A stretch of 39,272 nucleotides of DNA from Collinsella sp. (GTDB lineage: Bacteria > Actinomycetota > Coriobacteriia > Coriobacteriales > Coriobacteriaceae), in contig DXZR01000017.1 in the NCBI GenBank assembly GCA_019419555.1, positions 1 through 39,272 on the forward strand, read 5' to 3'. The notes beneath the pieces are model-generated. The model saw only the letters and a program-made list of their open reading frames with translations, was not told where the DNA came from and made no database searches. Position 1 is the first letter of the stretch, and every line of letters begins with the position of its first letter. This document shows, piece by piece, positions 29,175 through 35,875 of the stretch. Made by a program: the position numbers and the translations under genes.

Positions 29175-31415
29175 GTGGCAAAGAAGAAGACGAAGAACCA
29201 GCCAAAGAAAAAGCAGGTCAACGCCGAGAACGTCATCGGCCTGCACTCCGAGGTCACCGACCAGCCGATCACGCAGACGCTCGAGGTCAACTACATGCCC
29301 TACGCCATGAGCGTCAACGTCTCGCGTGCGTTCCCCGAGATTGACGGCTTTAAGCCCTCGCACCGCAAGCTGCTCTACATCATGTACAAGATGGGCCTGC
29401 TCAAGGGCGAGCGCCAGAAGAGCGCCAACATCGTGGGCCAGACCATGAAGCTCAACCCGCACGGCGACGCCGCGATCTACGAGACGATGGTGCGCCTGGC
29501 CACCGGTAACGAGGCGCTGCTCGCGCCGTTCGTTGAGTCGAAGGGCAACTTTGGCAAGTACTATTCGGGCGACCTGAGCTACGCCGCCTCGCGTTATACC
29601 GAGGCCAAGCTCTCCCCCATCAGCGCCGAGATCTTCAAGGACATCGACAAGGATCCGGTCGACTTCGTCGACAGCTACGACGGCGCCATGAAGGAGCCGC
29701 GCCTGCTGCCCACCACGTTCCCCAACATCCTTGTCTCGGCCAATAAGGGCATCGGCGTCGCCATGGCGTCCGACATCTGCGGTTTCAACCTCAACGAGGT
29801 CTGTACTGCCACGATGCATTACCTCAAGGATCCCGACTGCGATCTGCTCGAGTACATGCCCATGCCCGACTTCTCAACCGGCGGCGAGATCATCTACCGC
29901 CGCGAGGAGATGGAAAAGATTATCGAGACCGGCCTTGGTAGCTTCCAGATCCGCTCCCGCTGGCGCTGGATTCCCGAAGAGCGCATTATCGAGGTCTACG
30001 AGATCCCCTACACCACCAAGACCGATGTCATCATCGAGCGCATCGTCAAGCTCTCCAAAGAGGGCAAGGTCAAGGAGATCGCCGATATCCGCGACGAGAC
30101 CGACCTTTCGGGCCTGCGCATCGCCATCGACCTTAAGCGCGGTGTCGACCCCGACAAGCTCATGGCCAAGCTCTATCGCTCGACCACGCTGCAGGATTCG
30201 TTCTCGTGCAACTTCAACGTGCTCGTCGACGGCTATCCCCGTGTTATGGGCGTGCGCCAGATTCTGCACGAGTGGGTCAAGTGGCGTATTGAGTCCACGC
30301 GTCGCCGCATTAACTTTGACCTGGGCAAAAAGTCCGAGCGTCTGCACTTACTGCACGGCCTCGAGGCGATATTGCTCGACATCGACAAGGCCATCGCCAT
30401 CATCCGCGGCACCAAGCTCGAAGCCGAGGTCGTGCCCAACCTTATGAAGGGTTTCGACATCGACGAGACCCAGGCCGAGTTTGTTGCCGAGCTCAAGCTC
30501 CGCAACATCAACGAGGAGTACATCCTCAACCGCACCAAGGACATCGCTAAGCTCGAGGGTGAGATTGCCGAGCTTGAGGAGATCCTCTCCAGCGAGGACA
30601 ACATCAAGAAGGTCATCAGCGACGAGCTGGCCGCGGTCAACAAGAAGTACGTGATGCCGCGCCGCACGGGCAGGATCGAGCCCCATGAGGTTATCGAGGT
30701 AAGCCTGGAGCCCGAGGTCGAGGAGTACCCGGTTACTATCATGCTTTCGCGCGAGGGCTACCTTAAAAAGATGACGGACCGTGTGCTCAAGAAGGCGACC
30801 ACGCTCAAGTACAAAGACGGCGATAAGCCCTTTATCGAGTTCCCGTCCTCCAACACGCACGAGCTGCTCGTGTTTACCAACAAGAGCCAGGTGTACAAGT
30901 GCAAGGTTGCGGCGTTTGAGGACACCAAGTCGGCCCAGCTGGGCTCGTACCTGCCGACCGATCTTGAGATGGAACCCGACGAGAGCGTCATCTGGGTCAT
31001 CGACCCCGAGGACTACAAGGCCGACGTGCTGTTTGTCTTTGAAAACGGCCGCGTGGTGCGTGTCGCACTTGCCGGATACGTCACCAAAACCAACCGCAAG
31101 CGCCTCAAGAACGCCATCTACGGTGGCAGCAAGCTGCTGTATGCCCAGGTGCTCAAGGAGGATCGCGACATCGCGCTGGTCTCGAGCGACTATCGCCTGA
31201 TGAACTTCAACACGTCGCTGCTCAAGACCAAGACGACCACCAACACGCAGGGCGTCCAGGCCCTTACGGCCAAGAAGGGCCGCTCGGTCACCACGGTCGG
31301 CACAACCGAAGAGATCCTTGGCGCCGGCGTCTCGGCCGAGAAGTTCACCGCGCAGAGTCTGCCCTCCGCCGGTGCCCTCATGAAAGAAAACGACATGCCG
31401 AGTCTGTTTGACTAG
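29175..31415 (+). CDS. parC: DNA topoisomerase IV-like subunit A
   Basis: This 746-residue protein starts at the GTG at 29175 after AGAGGAAATC. The breakage-reunion domain has the winged helix NPHGDAAIYETMVRLA and the active-site Tyr141 in AASRYTEAKLS, which forms the covalent bond with DNA. The long coiled-coil arm (LRNINEEYILNRTKDIAKLEGEIAELEEIL) lies near 430-470. A C-terminal beta-pinwheel follows, with blades such as LLVFTNKSQVYKCKVAAFED and VLFVFENGRVVRVAL. I see no GyrA box (QRRGGKG-like), so supercoiling activity is not expected. At the quinolone-sensitive positions it has Ala99 and Glu103, where E. coli GyrA has Ser83 and Asp87. It is operonic with subunit B. Confidence 0.88.
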   Translation: MAKKKTKNQPKKKQVNAENVIGLHSEVTDQPITQTLEVNYMPYAMSVNVSRAFPEIDGFKPSHRKLLYIMYKMGLLKGERQKSANIVGQTMKLNPHGDAAIYETMVRLATGNEALLAPFVESKGNFGKYYSGDLSYAASRYTEAKLSPISAEIFKDIDKDPVDFVDSYDGAMKEPRLLPTTFPNILVSANKGIGVAMASDICGFNLNEVCTATMHYLKDPDCDLLEYMPMPDFSTGGEIIYRREEMEKIIETGLGSFQIRSRWRWIPEERIIEVYEIPYTTKTDVIIERIVKLSKEGKVKEIADIRDETDLSGLRIAIDLKRGVDPDKLMAKLYRSTTLQDSFSCNFNVLVDGYPRVMGVRQILHEWVKWRIESTRRRINFDLGKKSERLHLLHGLEAILLDIDKAIAIIRGTKLEAEVVPNLMKGFDIDETQAEFVAELKLRNINEEYILNRTKDIAKLEGEIAELEEILSSEDNIKKVISDELAAVNKKYVMPRRTGRIEPHEVIEVSLEPEVEEYPVTIMLSREGYLKKMTDRVLKKATTLKYKDGDKPFIEFPSSNTHELLVFTNKSQVYKCKVAAFEDTKSAQLGSYLPTDLEMEPDESVIWVIDPEDYKADVLFVFENGRVVRVALAGYVTKTNRKRLKNAIYGGSKLLYAQVLKEDRDIALVSSDYRLMNFNTSLLKTKTTTNTQGVQALTAKKGRSVTTVGTTEEILGAGVSAEKFTAQSLPSAGALMKENDMPSLFD

Positions 31416-31448
31416 GACGACGGCAGAACCGCCATAGTTTTACAAAGC

Positions 31449-31491
31449 AGCGGGGCCCGGAGCGCAGCAATATCGCGCCCCGGGCCCCGCT
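31449..31491 (+). terminator. GC-rich terminator after the topoisomerase operon
   Basis: AGCGGGGCCCGG (31449-31460) pairs with CCGGGCCCCGCT (31480-31491), with an inner GCGC / GCGC extension. The stem is very stable, but only a weak T stretch (TCGTTG) follows. Confidence 0.7.
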
Positions 31492-31554
31492 CGTTGCGGA
31501 GGTCATCCTCGGAAATGTCGACGATACGGGGGCTTCCCGCACCGTCCTAAGCCG

Positions 31555-31611
31555 TTAGCAAAACTCGCAAAAGTTAGCAAAAGTTGCAAAAATTAGCAAA
31601 ACTTGCAAAGG
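31555..31611 (+). repeat. Three tandem 19-bp A-rich repeats at an ATPase promoter
   Basis: Units start at 31555, 31574 and 31593: TTAGCAAAACTCGCAAAAG, TTAGCAAAAGTTGCAAAAA and TTAGCAAAACTTGCAAAGG. Each is itself two GCAAAA half-units. The third unit ends in the AAGGAG ribosome site of the following gene (ATG 31619). Tandem phased repeats right at a start site suggest an operator for an oligomeric regulator, or a translational control site. Confidence 0.75.
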
Positions 31612-31618
31612 AGCCACC

Positions 31619-32086
31619 ATGGAGTACAGCAAATGGCTCCGCCATGCCAGGCATGCTCGAAGATATTATCGAGCGAACCAAAGAAGCGGCAGATAGCTAC
31701 CTTTCACAGTCTCACGCGCGCATGAACGGCGTTCAAATTGGTCCAGTGGGCATCGATTGGACATATGTTCAAGAAGCCCAGGGCAACTGGCGCACGTGCA
31801 TGAATGGCATCTTCAGGCAACTCGAGAAGCATGGCATCGGGCTTCTCTCGAAACGACCTATCGAGAGCTTTCCGATAAAGACATTGAGTTTTTGCTCGCG
31901 ATGCTGCCCGATTCTGGCCCCAGCAGGATCTCGGAGATAGCCAAACGCATGGGCGTCGCCAGCAACTACGCAAGCCAATACAAACGCCGCCTCCTCGAGG
32001 ACGGCGTTATCGGGGAACGTGGGCGTGGCCTCGTCGGCTTCGACATCCCCGCGTTCAGAGAATTCTTGAACGAGAAGGCGTTTTAG
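31619..32086 (+). pseudogene. Internally deleted AAA+ ATPase (copy 2)
   Basis: The original start is kept: AAGGAG then ATG (31619). After MEYSK a deletion of the ATPase core (Walker A region) joins directly to NGSAMPGMLEDIIERTKEAA. That frame reads to EKHGIGLL and then meets a second deletion at about 31840, beyond which a different frame gives LETTYRELSDKDIEFLLAML, RISEIAKRMGVASNYASQYK and RRLLEDGVIGERGRGLVGFD up to TAG (32086). The last part is a winged-helix domain. The protein family, also seen at 16265-16533, is an ATP-binding protein with a C-terminal winged helix that is often multi-copy in this group; its role is unknown. With both Walker motifs lost it cannot act as an ATPase. Confidence 0.75.
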
Positions 32087-32116
32087 CACACCGGAATTGT
32101 CCGCGGGAGCATCGTT

Positions 32117-32181
32117 GCATGGCAATCAGCATTCCTCCTGGTAAGGGCAGCAAGCATTTCCGCTAGTGCTGATTGCCATGC
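32117..32181. terminator. 15-bp inverted repeat between converging genes
   Basis: GCATGGCAATCAGCA (32117-32131) and TGCTGATTGCCATGC (32167-32181) are perfect arms with 35 bases between them. The element separates the ATPase relic from the flavoprotein gene. It resembles the 676-740 element in form (long perfect arms, medium loop) but not in sequence. No T-run is present, so termination is uncertain. Confidence 0.55.
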
Positions 32182-32194
32182 GCCCCTCTTGTCC

Positions 32195-32725
32195 TTAGGC
32201 GAGCTTGCGAGCGAGCTCTCGCACCTCTTTCAACTTGGGCGACGATACCATGCTGTCGCGCTCGGTCATACCGCTGATGGTGACAATGCCCTGATCCTCC
32301 CACTTGCAGTACGCGCAGGTTGACTTATACATAGCGATCGCCGCATCATAGACGCCCTCGCTATGGCTATCGAGCAAAAGGGCCGTCTTGGTGAACGGGA
32401 AGCCCGTAGCACCGAAGGCGTACAGGCGGTCGATGGCGGCCTTCTCCTGCGCGGTGATATCGAACCAGTAGATAGGCGAGGCAAAGACGACCATGTCTGC
32501 GTCTTTCAGCGGCTCGATCACGTCGGCCATGTCATCCTTCTGCACACAGGTGCCCTCATGGGTAAAGCAGTACTGGCATCCCAGACAACCAGCAATCTTT
32601 TTGCCGGCAACGCGGATGACCTCGACCGTATGGCCGGCCTCGCGCGCGGTCTCGGCAAAGGCCTCGACCATGGTGTCGGTATTGGCACCCTTGCGCGGGC
32701 TACCACTCAATACAACGATATTCAT
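32195..32725 (-). CDS. NAD(P)H-dependent FMN reductase, flavodoxin fold
   Basis: This 176-residue protein starts at the ATG at 32725, preceded by GGAGGGAG. The N-terminus MNIVVLSGSPRKGANTDTM is the phosphate-binding loop of FMN_red/iron-sulfur flavoprotein-type enzymes. GCLGCQYCFTHEGTCVQKDDM (about 46-66) is a cysteine cluster of the C-x-x-C type seen in the iron-sulfur flavoprotein-like group, where it may or may not bind a cluster. FASPIYWFDITAQEKAAIDRL is the second flavin contact. A further CAYC lies near 136. It probably reduces quinones or other small electron acceptors in the cytoplasm. It stands alone. Confidence 0.9.
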   Translation of the reverse strand: MNIVVLSGSPRKGANTDTMVEAFAETAREAGHTVEVIRVAGKKIAGCLGCQYCFTHEGTCVQKDDMADVIEPLKDADMVVFASPIYWFDITAQEKAAIDRLYAFGATGFPFTKTALLLDSHSEGVYDAAIAMYKSTCAYCKWEDQGIVTISGMTERDSMVSSPKLKEVRELARKLA

Positions 32726-32870
32726 AGAAATCTCCCTCCTTCATGCCGCAGGCGCGCGGCACACATTTCGTTGTAACCAAAACAGATGAAGCTATTCAGT
32801 CGTCCGCAGACCACATCTCTCGTTCGTGCTCTCTAGACAAGGCGCAAACGGTGCTGCACCCCCTGTCGCG

Positions 32871-33065
32871 CTATATCCCTACGCAGTGTTCAGAACCCCT
32901 GCTCACCGAGCAGCACCGCGCGAGGTCCAGCACGAGTACGCCTTCCCGGGTACAGGTCTCATGCCCTATGCGGGAGATGAGGACCTTCGGGAACACGTCC
33001 CCGATGGGCAGAAGCGACGCGAGCTCCCCCTCAAGCATCAAGTTGATGCTCATATCGCCTCTCAC
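32871..33065 (-). CDS. Possible 64-residue protein of unknown function
   Basis: A GTG at 33065 lies seven bases after AAGGAG and ten bases from the perfect inverted repeat at 33075-33125. It reads MRGDMSINLMLEGELASLLP, then IGDVFPKVLISRIGHETCTR and ends SRGSEHCVGI at a stop. Length and ribosome site are acceptable, but I do not recognise it. It may be a truncated gene whose promoter carries the palindrome. The 145 bases between it and the flavoprotein start show no other feature. Confidence 0.4.
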   Translation of the reverse strand: MRGDMSINLMLEGELASLLPIGDVFPKVLISRIGHETCTREGVLVLDLARCCSVSRGSEHCVGI

Positions 33066-33074
33066 ATACGCTCT

Positions 33075-33125
33075 CCTTCCCGGTTTCGAAACTCGAATTG
33101 ATTTAAAGTTTCGAAACCGGGAAGG
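33075..33125. repeat. Perfect 19-bp inverted repeat with TTTCGAAA cores
   Basis: CCTTCCCGGTTTCGAAACT (33075-33093) and its exact mirror (33107-33125) flank 13 AT-rich bases. Each arm contains the palindrome GTTTCGAAAC, so this is two symmetrical sites facing each other. It sits directly upstream of the minus-strand small gene, where two repressor dimers could bind. Confidence 0.8.
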
Positions 33126-33204
33126 CAATATACAAAAGGATGTGTCGAGGAACGAATCCCAGCCACGTCATGTCGGCAGCGATGAAGGGCGCATCCGCGC
33201 GTGC

Positions 33205-33337
33205 TACAATGCGGGCATCAGAGATGAAAACACAGTCCCCGTCGGGTAGTCGTGGGCGTGCGGGAGTCCGCATCAGTAACCTGCCTCCTTGGTTGTCCCT
33301 TCTCTGCATGGTCATCTACATAAAGGAGGAACCAACC
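33205..33337 (+). promoter_or_regulatory. Promoter and structured leader of yjdF; possible riboswitch
   Basis: A TACAAT -10 box (33205-33210) would start a leader of about 120 nucleotides before the yjdF ATG. The leader contains a TGCGG-gagt-CCGCA hairpin (33259-33272), C/G-rich segments that could pair (GTCCCC, GGGAG) and a strong AAAGGAGGA (33322-33330). In Firmicutes, yjdF is preceded by the yjdF riboswitch, which binds azaaromatics. A leader of this length fits, but I cannot verify the consensus by eye. Confidence 0.4.
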
Positions 33338-33757
33338 ATGCAGATTAGCGTGTCGTCCACCCTGACCGTATATCACGACGGTCAATTCTGGGTCGGGCTG
33401 GCGGAGCACGTCGAGGGCGGAAAGTACGGCGTCGCCCGCATCGTCTTCGGCGCGGAGCCGTCCGATGAGGAGATCCTGCGATTCGTTACAAGCGAATGGG
33501 AGAAGCTCTCGTTCTTCGGCGACAAGGCCACTGAAACAAGCAAGCCCGCGAAGAACCCCAAGCGGCGCGCTCGCGAGGTAGCGAAAGCCCTTAAACGGCC
33601 CGCGGTGAGCACCAAGGCACAACAGGCGCTCGCGGCACAGCGGGAAGCGATGAAGCGGGAGTCGGCCCAAGCAAGAAGCCAGCGTCGCGCGGATGAGGCG
33701 GAGGCGCGCTTCGAGCAGCGAGAGCTGAAGCGCAAACAGAAGCATCGCGGGCATTGA
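33338..33757 (+). CDS. yjdF: YjdF-family (DUF2992) protein
   Basis: This 139-residue protein starts at the ATG at 33338, seven bases after AAAGGAGGA. The N-terminal half is the conserved YjdF pattern: LTVYHDGQFWVGLAEHVEGG, KYGVARIVFGAEPSDEEILRFV. The C-terminal half is highly basic and helical: PKRRAREVAKALKRPAVSTK, AQQALAAQREAMKRESAQAR and a final KRKQKHRGH. DUF2992 proteins have unknown biochemical function; in Bacillus their gene is switched on by azaaromatic compounds through a riboswitch, suggesting a role in tolerating such chemicals. Confidence 0.88.
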   Translation: MQISVSSTLTVYHDGQFWVGLAEHVEGGKYGVARIVFGAEPSDEEILRFVTSEWEKLSFFGDKATETSKPAKNPKRRAREVAKALKRPAVSTKAQQALAAQREAMKRESAQARSQRRADEAEARFEQRELKRKQKHRGH

Positions 33758-33917
33758 TCGCCATTTGCAGCAAGGCAAACCATATACAGCAGCGGCGCCA
33801 GTTCCACTTGAAGCCGACGCCGCGTAGACGCCGATGGTGACGACTATGCACGGGCACGGGCGCGCCACTGCACTTCGCAGTTTGCTTCTCAAGTATTTGG
33901 GACGCACACGCGGCGTT

Positions 33918-33941
33918 CAAAAATGCGGAGCGACTCCGCAT
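33918..33941 (-). terminator. Terminator after the ToxN-like gene
   Basis: On the minus strand ATGCGGAG-tcg-CTCCGCAT forms a perfect 8-bp stem followed by TTTTT. It begins about 25 bases after the stop at 33966. Between here and the yjdF stop (33758-33917) I see no gene. Confidence 0.75.
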
Positions 33942-33965
33942 GGCTCGAGACTGAGCCGAGGTGCC

Positions 33966-34414
33966 CTACTTCTCGCCCTCCAGCAGCCCCACGATGCGGT
34001 CGATGCCGACGGCAAAGCGAGGCCTTCCCTCGCGCTCGTAGCGGTCGAGGTACGCCTGGCATTCGGAGACAATGCGCTTGGTGTTGCCATCGATGATGCG
34101 CTGGAGTGTCTCGTAGTAAGCCGAGCCCTCGGTCCTGAAGCGGCGCTGGTAGGCCTTGGTTATGGGGAACATCTTGATGTGGTGGATGCCGTGGCGGCAG
34201 CCGGGGCGCGTCGCGGGGCGGGGCGGCAGCGCGAAGTACTGGTCTTTGAGCACATTGGGGCGATGTTGGAGCGCAGCGGCACGGCGAAGTTCCTGCGCTT
34301 TCCTCGGAAACGCAGCCTCGCCACCGCGATGCAGGGGCGGTCGCGCTTAAGCATGAGCTCACGGTCGCCATCGACGAGGTCGAAGAAGTCCTGGGAGATG
34401 GATACGATCTTCAT
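33966..34414 (-). pseudogene. ToxN/AbiQ-like type III toxin with one frameshift
   Basis: An ATG at 34414, eight bases after GAGGGGG, begins MKIVSISQDFFDLVDGDREL and RPCIAVARLRFRGKRRNFAV, then PLRSNIAP. At a run of four Cs near 34263-34266 the frame breaks. One more base would join it to NVLKDQYFALPP, GCRHGIHHIKMFPITKAYQR and YYETLQRIIDGNTKRIVSEC up to GLLEGEK and the stop at 33966. Corrected, this is 149 residues, near ToxN length. The order I-S near the start, R-P-(F/C)-I-x-(I/V), APL-like PLRS, HGI-x-x-(I/L)-x-M-x-PI and a final helix pair is that of the ToxN/AbiQ endoribonucleases. These cut RNA and are held in check by a repeat-containing antitoxin RNA made just upstream. The family call is by pattern. 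Confidence 0.65.
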
Positions 34415-34438
34415 CGGTTACGCCCCCTCATACGAAGC

Positions 34439-34507
34439 GGGGCCCGCATCGCTGCAGGCCCCTACAGGTGGGCGATATTCTACGCCTTGCGGCACCCCGT
34501 CGCCCAC
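34439..34507 (-). ncRNA. Structured region upstream of the ToxN-like gene
   Basis: On the minus strand two hairpins precede the toxin start: GTGGGCGA / TCGCCCAC (34500-34507 with 34468-34475) and GGGGCC / GGCCCC (34457-34462 with 34439-34444). In type III systems the antitoxin RNA lies here and ends in a hairpin that partly terminates transcription before the toxin. Clear tandem repeats of 30-40 bases, as in toxI, are not visible, so the antitoxin may be degenerate, single-copy or lost. A 12-bp palindrome, AAGCCGCGGCTT, lies further upstream near 34544-34555. Confidence 0.3.
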
Positions 34508-34668
34508 GGAGGTTAAACGTACACGTAAGCCGTACCCTGAAAGCCGCGGCTTCCGGCAAGTAGTTTATACCACGAAAGGTCGCTTTCAATGCGCATAGCT
34601 CGCAAAATAACACTCGCCGGGCCGTCACCCCTGGCAGTTACCCTCCAATCTTCATTGGAGTCAGCAGG

Positions 34669-34851
34669 TCAATTCATATATTCATGGGGGTTTATCCTAC
34701 CGTCGGTGAGCGATTTCGTTAGGGTGCCGAAGCGGTCGAGGATGTCGACGACCTTCTGCTGGGTGCCGATGGATGGGGCGGGAATCTCGACCCTCGATAA
34801 GTCCACAGGCGCGGCTTCGATTGCCTTTTTCGATTTAGCGTATTGCTCTTC
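34669..34851 (-). pseudogene. hsdS: C-terminal fragment of a type I restriction specificity subunit (HsdS)
   Basis: Sixty residues read EEQYAKSKKAIEAAPVDLSR, VEIPAPSIGTQQKVVDILDR and FGTLTKSLTDGRINPHEYMN to the TGA at 34669. I-P-x-P-x-x-x-x-Q-x-x-(I/V)-(V/I)-x-x-L-D-(R/K)-F followed by L-T is the conserved helix that ends a target-recognition domain in HsdS. No hsdR, hsdM or remainder of hsdS is present. The fragment begins exactly at the stop of a TetR fragment, so the junction is a deletion or recombination scar. Confidence 0.75.
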
Positions 34852-34951
34852 AGATCATCGTGGTGTGCTCGTAGCCGCGCTCCACGAAGAGCCGCTCGGC
34901 AACGTCGAGAATCTTCTCGACCGTCTCCTCCAGGTACTTATTGCGTGCCAC
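34850..34951 (-). pseudogene. N-terminal fragment of a TetR regulator
   Basis: A GTG at 34951 lies five bases after GGAGG. It gives MARNKYLEETVEKILDVAER and LFVERGYEHTTMI, the first helix and turn of a TetR DNA-binding domain. A stop (TGA, 34852-34850) cuts it after 33 residues, where HsdS-like sequence begins. The gene is divergent from the LanFEG-like operon and was probably its repressor. Confidence 0.75.
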
Positions 34952-34968
34952 GGGCACCTCCGTCCTTG

Positions 34969-34980
34969 TTATCGCGATAA
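34969..34980. promoter_or_regulatory. TTATCGCGATAA palindrome between tetR relic and ABC operon
   Basis: A perfect 12-bp palindrome, extended weakly to GTTATCGCGATAAAC, lies 18 bases upstream of the truncated TetR gene. Its form and place fit a TetR operator that has outlived its regulator. Confidence 0.55.
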
Positions 34981-35092
34981 ACATACCATGAGTGGCGTAC
35001 GGGTCGAGAAGGGCTGGCGCCAAAAGAGCCCAACGGCCGTTACGGCTTCGTTAGAAACGCGCCCCATCATGGATGGTGAACCCGAAAGGTAA

Positions 35093-35125
35093 GGCGCGCG
35101 GGCACGGTGGCTCGGCCCGCGCGCC
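35093..35125 (+). promoter_or_regulatory. Stable hairpin in the ABC operon leader
   Basis: GGCGCGCGGG and CCCGCGCGCC are perfect 10-bp arms around 13 bases, ending seven bases before the GAAAGGA ribosome site. It may be an attenuator or an mRNA-stability element. Confidence 0.5.
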
Positions 35126-35146
35126 CGGAAGAGAAAGGATAAACCC

Positions 35147-35875
35147 ATGGGTTACATGCTCGAGACACGTGGGCTCACCAAGCGCTTCGGCCGCGGCGAC
35201 CAGGCGCAGGACGCCGTGGCCGACGTGAGCCTTCATATCCGCGAGGGCGAGGTGTACGGGCTGCTCGGTCCCAACGGAGCCGGCAAGTCGACAACGCTCA
35301 AGATGATCTGCGGAATGCTGCGGCCGACGGCCGGGGAGATCCTCTTTGCCGGGCACGCCTGGCGCCGCGAGGACCTCTACGCAATCGGCAGCCTCATCGA
35401 GGAGGCGCCGCTCTACCCCAACCTCACCGCGCGCGAGAACCTGCGCGTGCGCACCACGCTGCTGGGCCTTCCCGAGAGCCGCATAGATGAGGTGCTCGCC
35501 GCCGTGGACCTCGCGGACACTGGGAAGAAGCGCGCCGGGCGCTTCTCGATGGGCATGCGGCAGCGCCTGGGGCTCGCGCTGGCGCTGATCGCCCGGCCAC
35601 GCCTGCTCGTGCTCGACGAGCCCACCAACGGCCTCGACCCCATCGGCATCGAGGAGCTGCGCGACCAGATCCGCGGCTTCGCGGCGGCGGGCACGACGGT
35701 GATCGTCTCGAGCCATATCCTCTCCGAGGTGCAGCAGATGGCGGACACCATCGGCATCATCTACGGGGGGCGCCTCGCCTACGAGGATGCGCTTCGACCC
35801 GGGCAGGACCTCGAGGAACTCTTCATGAGCGTCTGCCGGGAGGGGCGACGAGCGCGCGGGGAGGTGGCGGCATGA
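35147..35875 (+). CDS. Antimicrobial-peptide ABC transporter ATPase (LanF/BcrA-like)
   Basis: This 242-residue protein starts at the ATG at 35147, seven bases after GAAAGGA; an ATG nine bases later is an alternative. All ATPase motifs are present: GPNGAGKST (Walker A), SLIEEAPLYPNLTARENL (the E-loop region typical of lantibiotic-immunity and bacitracin ATPases), FSMGMRQRLGLALAL (signature), LLVLDEPTNGLD (Walker B) and SSHILSEVQ (H-loop). It powers a transporter made by the next two genes, which overlap it (ATGA). LanFEG transporters expel lantibiotics from the membrane. Confidence 0.92.
   Translation: MGYMLETRGLTKRFGRGDQAQDAVADVSLHIREGEVYGLLGPNGAGKSTTLKMICGMLRPTAGEILFAGHAWRREDLYAIGSLIEEAPLYPNLTARENLRVRTTLLGLPESRIDEVLAAVDLADTGKKRAGRFSMGMRQRLGLALALIARPRLLVLDEPTNGLDPIGIEELRDQIRGFAAAGTTVIVSSHILSEVQQMADTIGIIYGGRLAYEDALRPGQDLEELFMSVCREGRRARGEVAA

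Noticed and set aside
28143..29819. 558-codon minus-strand frame opposite the topoisomerase genes
   Set aside because: It spans the gap between two well-supported genes on the other strand and has the Val/Leu/Asp/His-rich composition of antisense frames.
31555..31611. CRISPR array
   Set aside because: The repeats are only 19 bp, directly abutting with no spacers, so this is a tandem repeat.
34439..34620. Type III antitoxin repeat array
   Set aside because: Hairpins are present but I could not find tandem units of 30-40 bases, so a repeat array is not claimed.
34589..35092. 167-codon plus-strand frame between the ToxN-like gene and the ABC operon
   Set aside because: The minus strand carries HsdS and TetR fragments with real family patterns here; the plus-strand frame has none.
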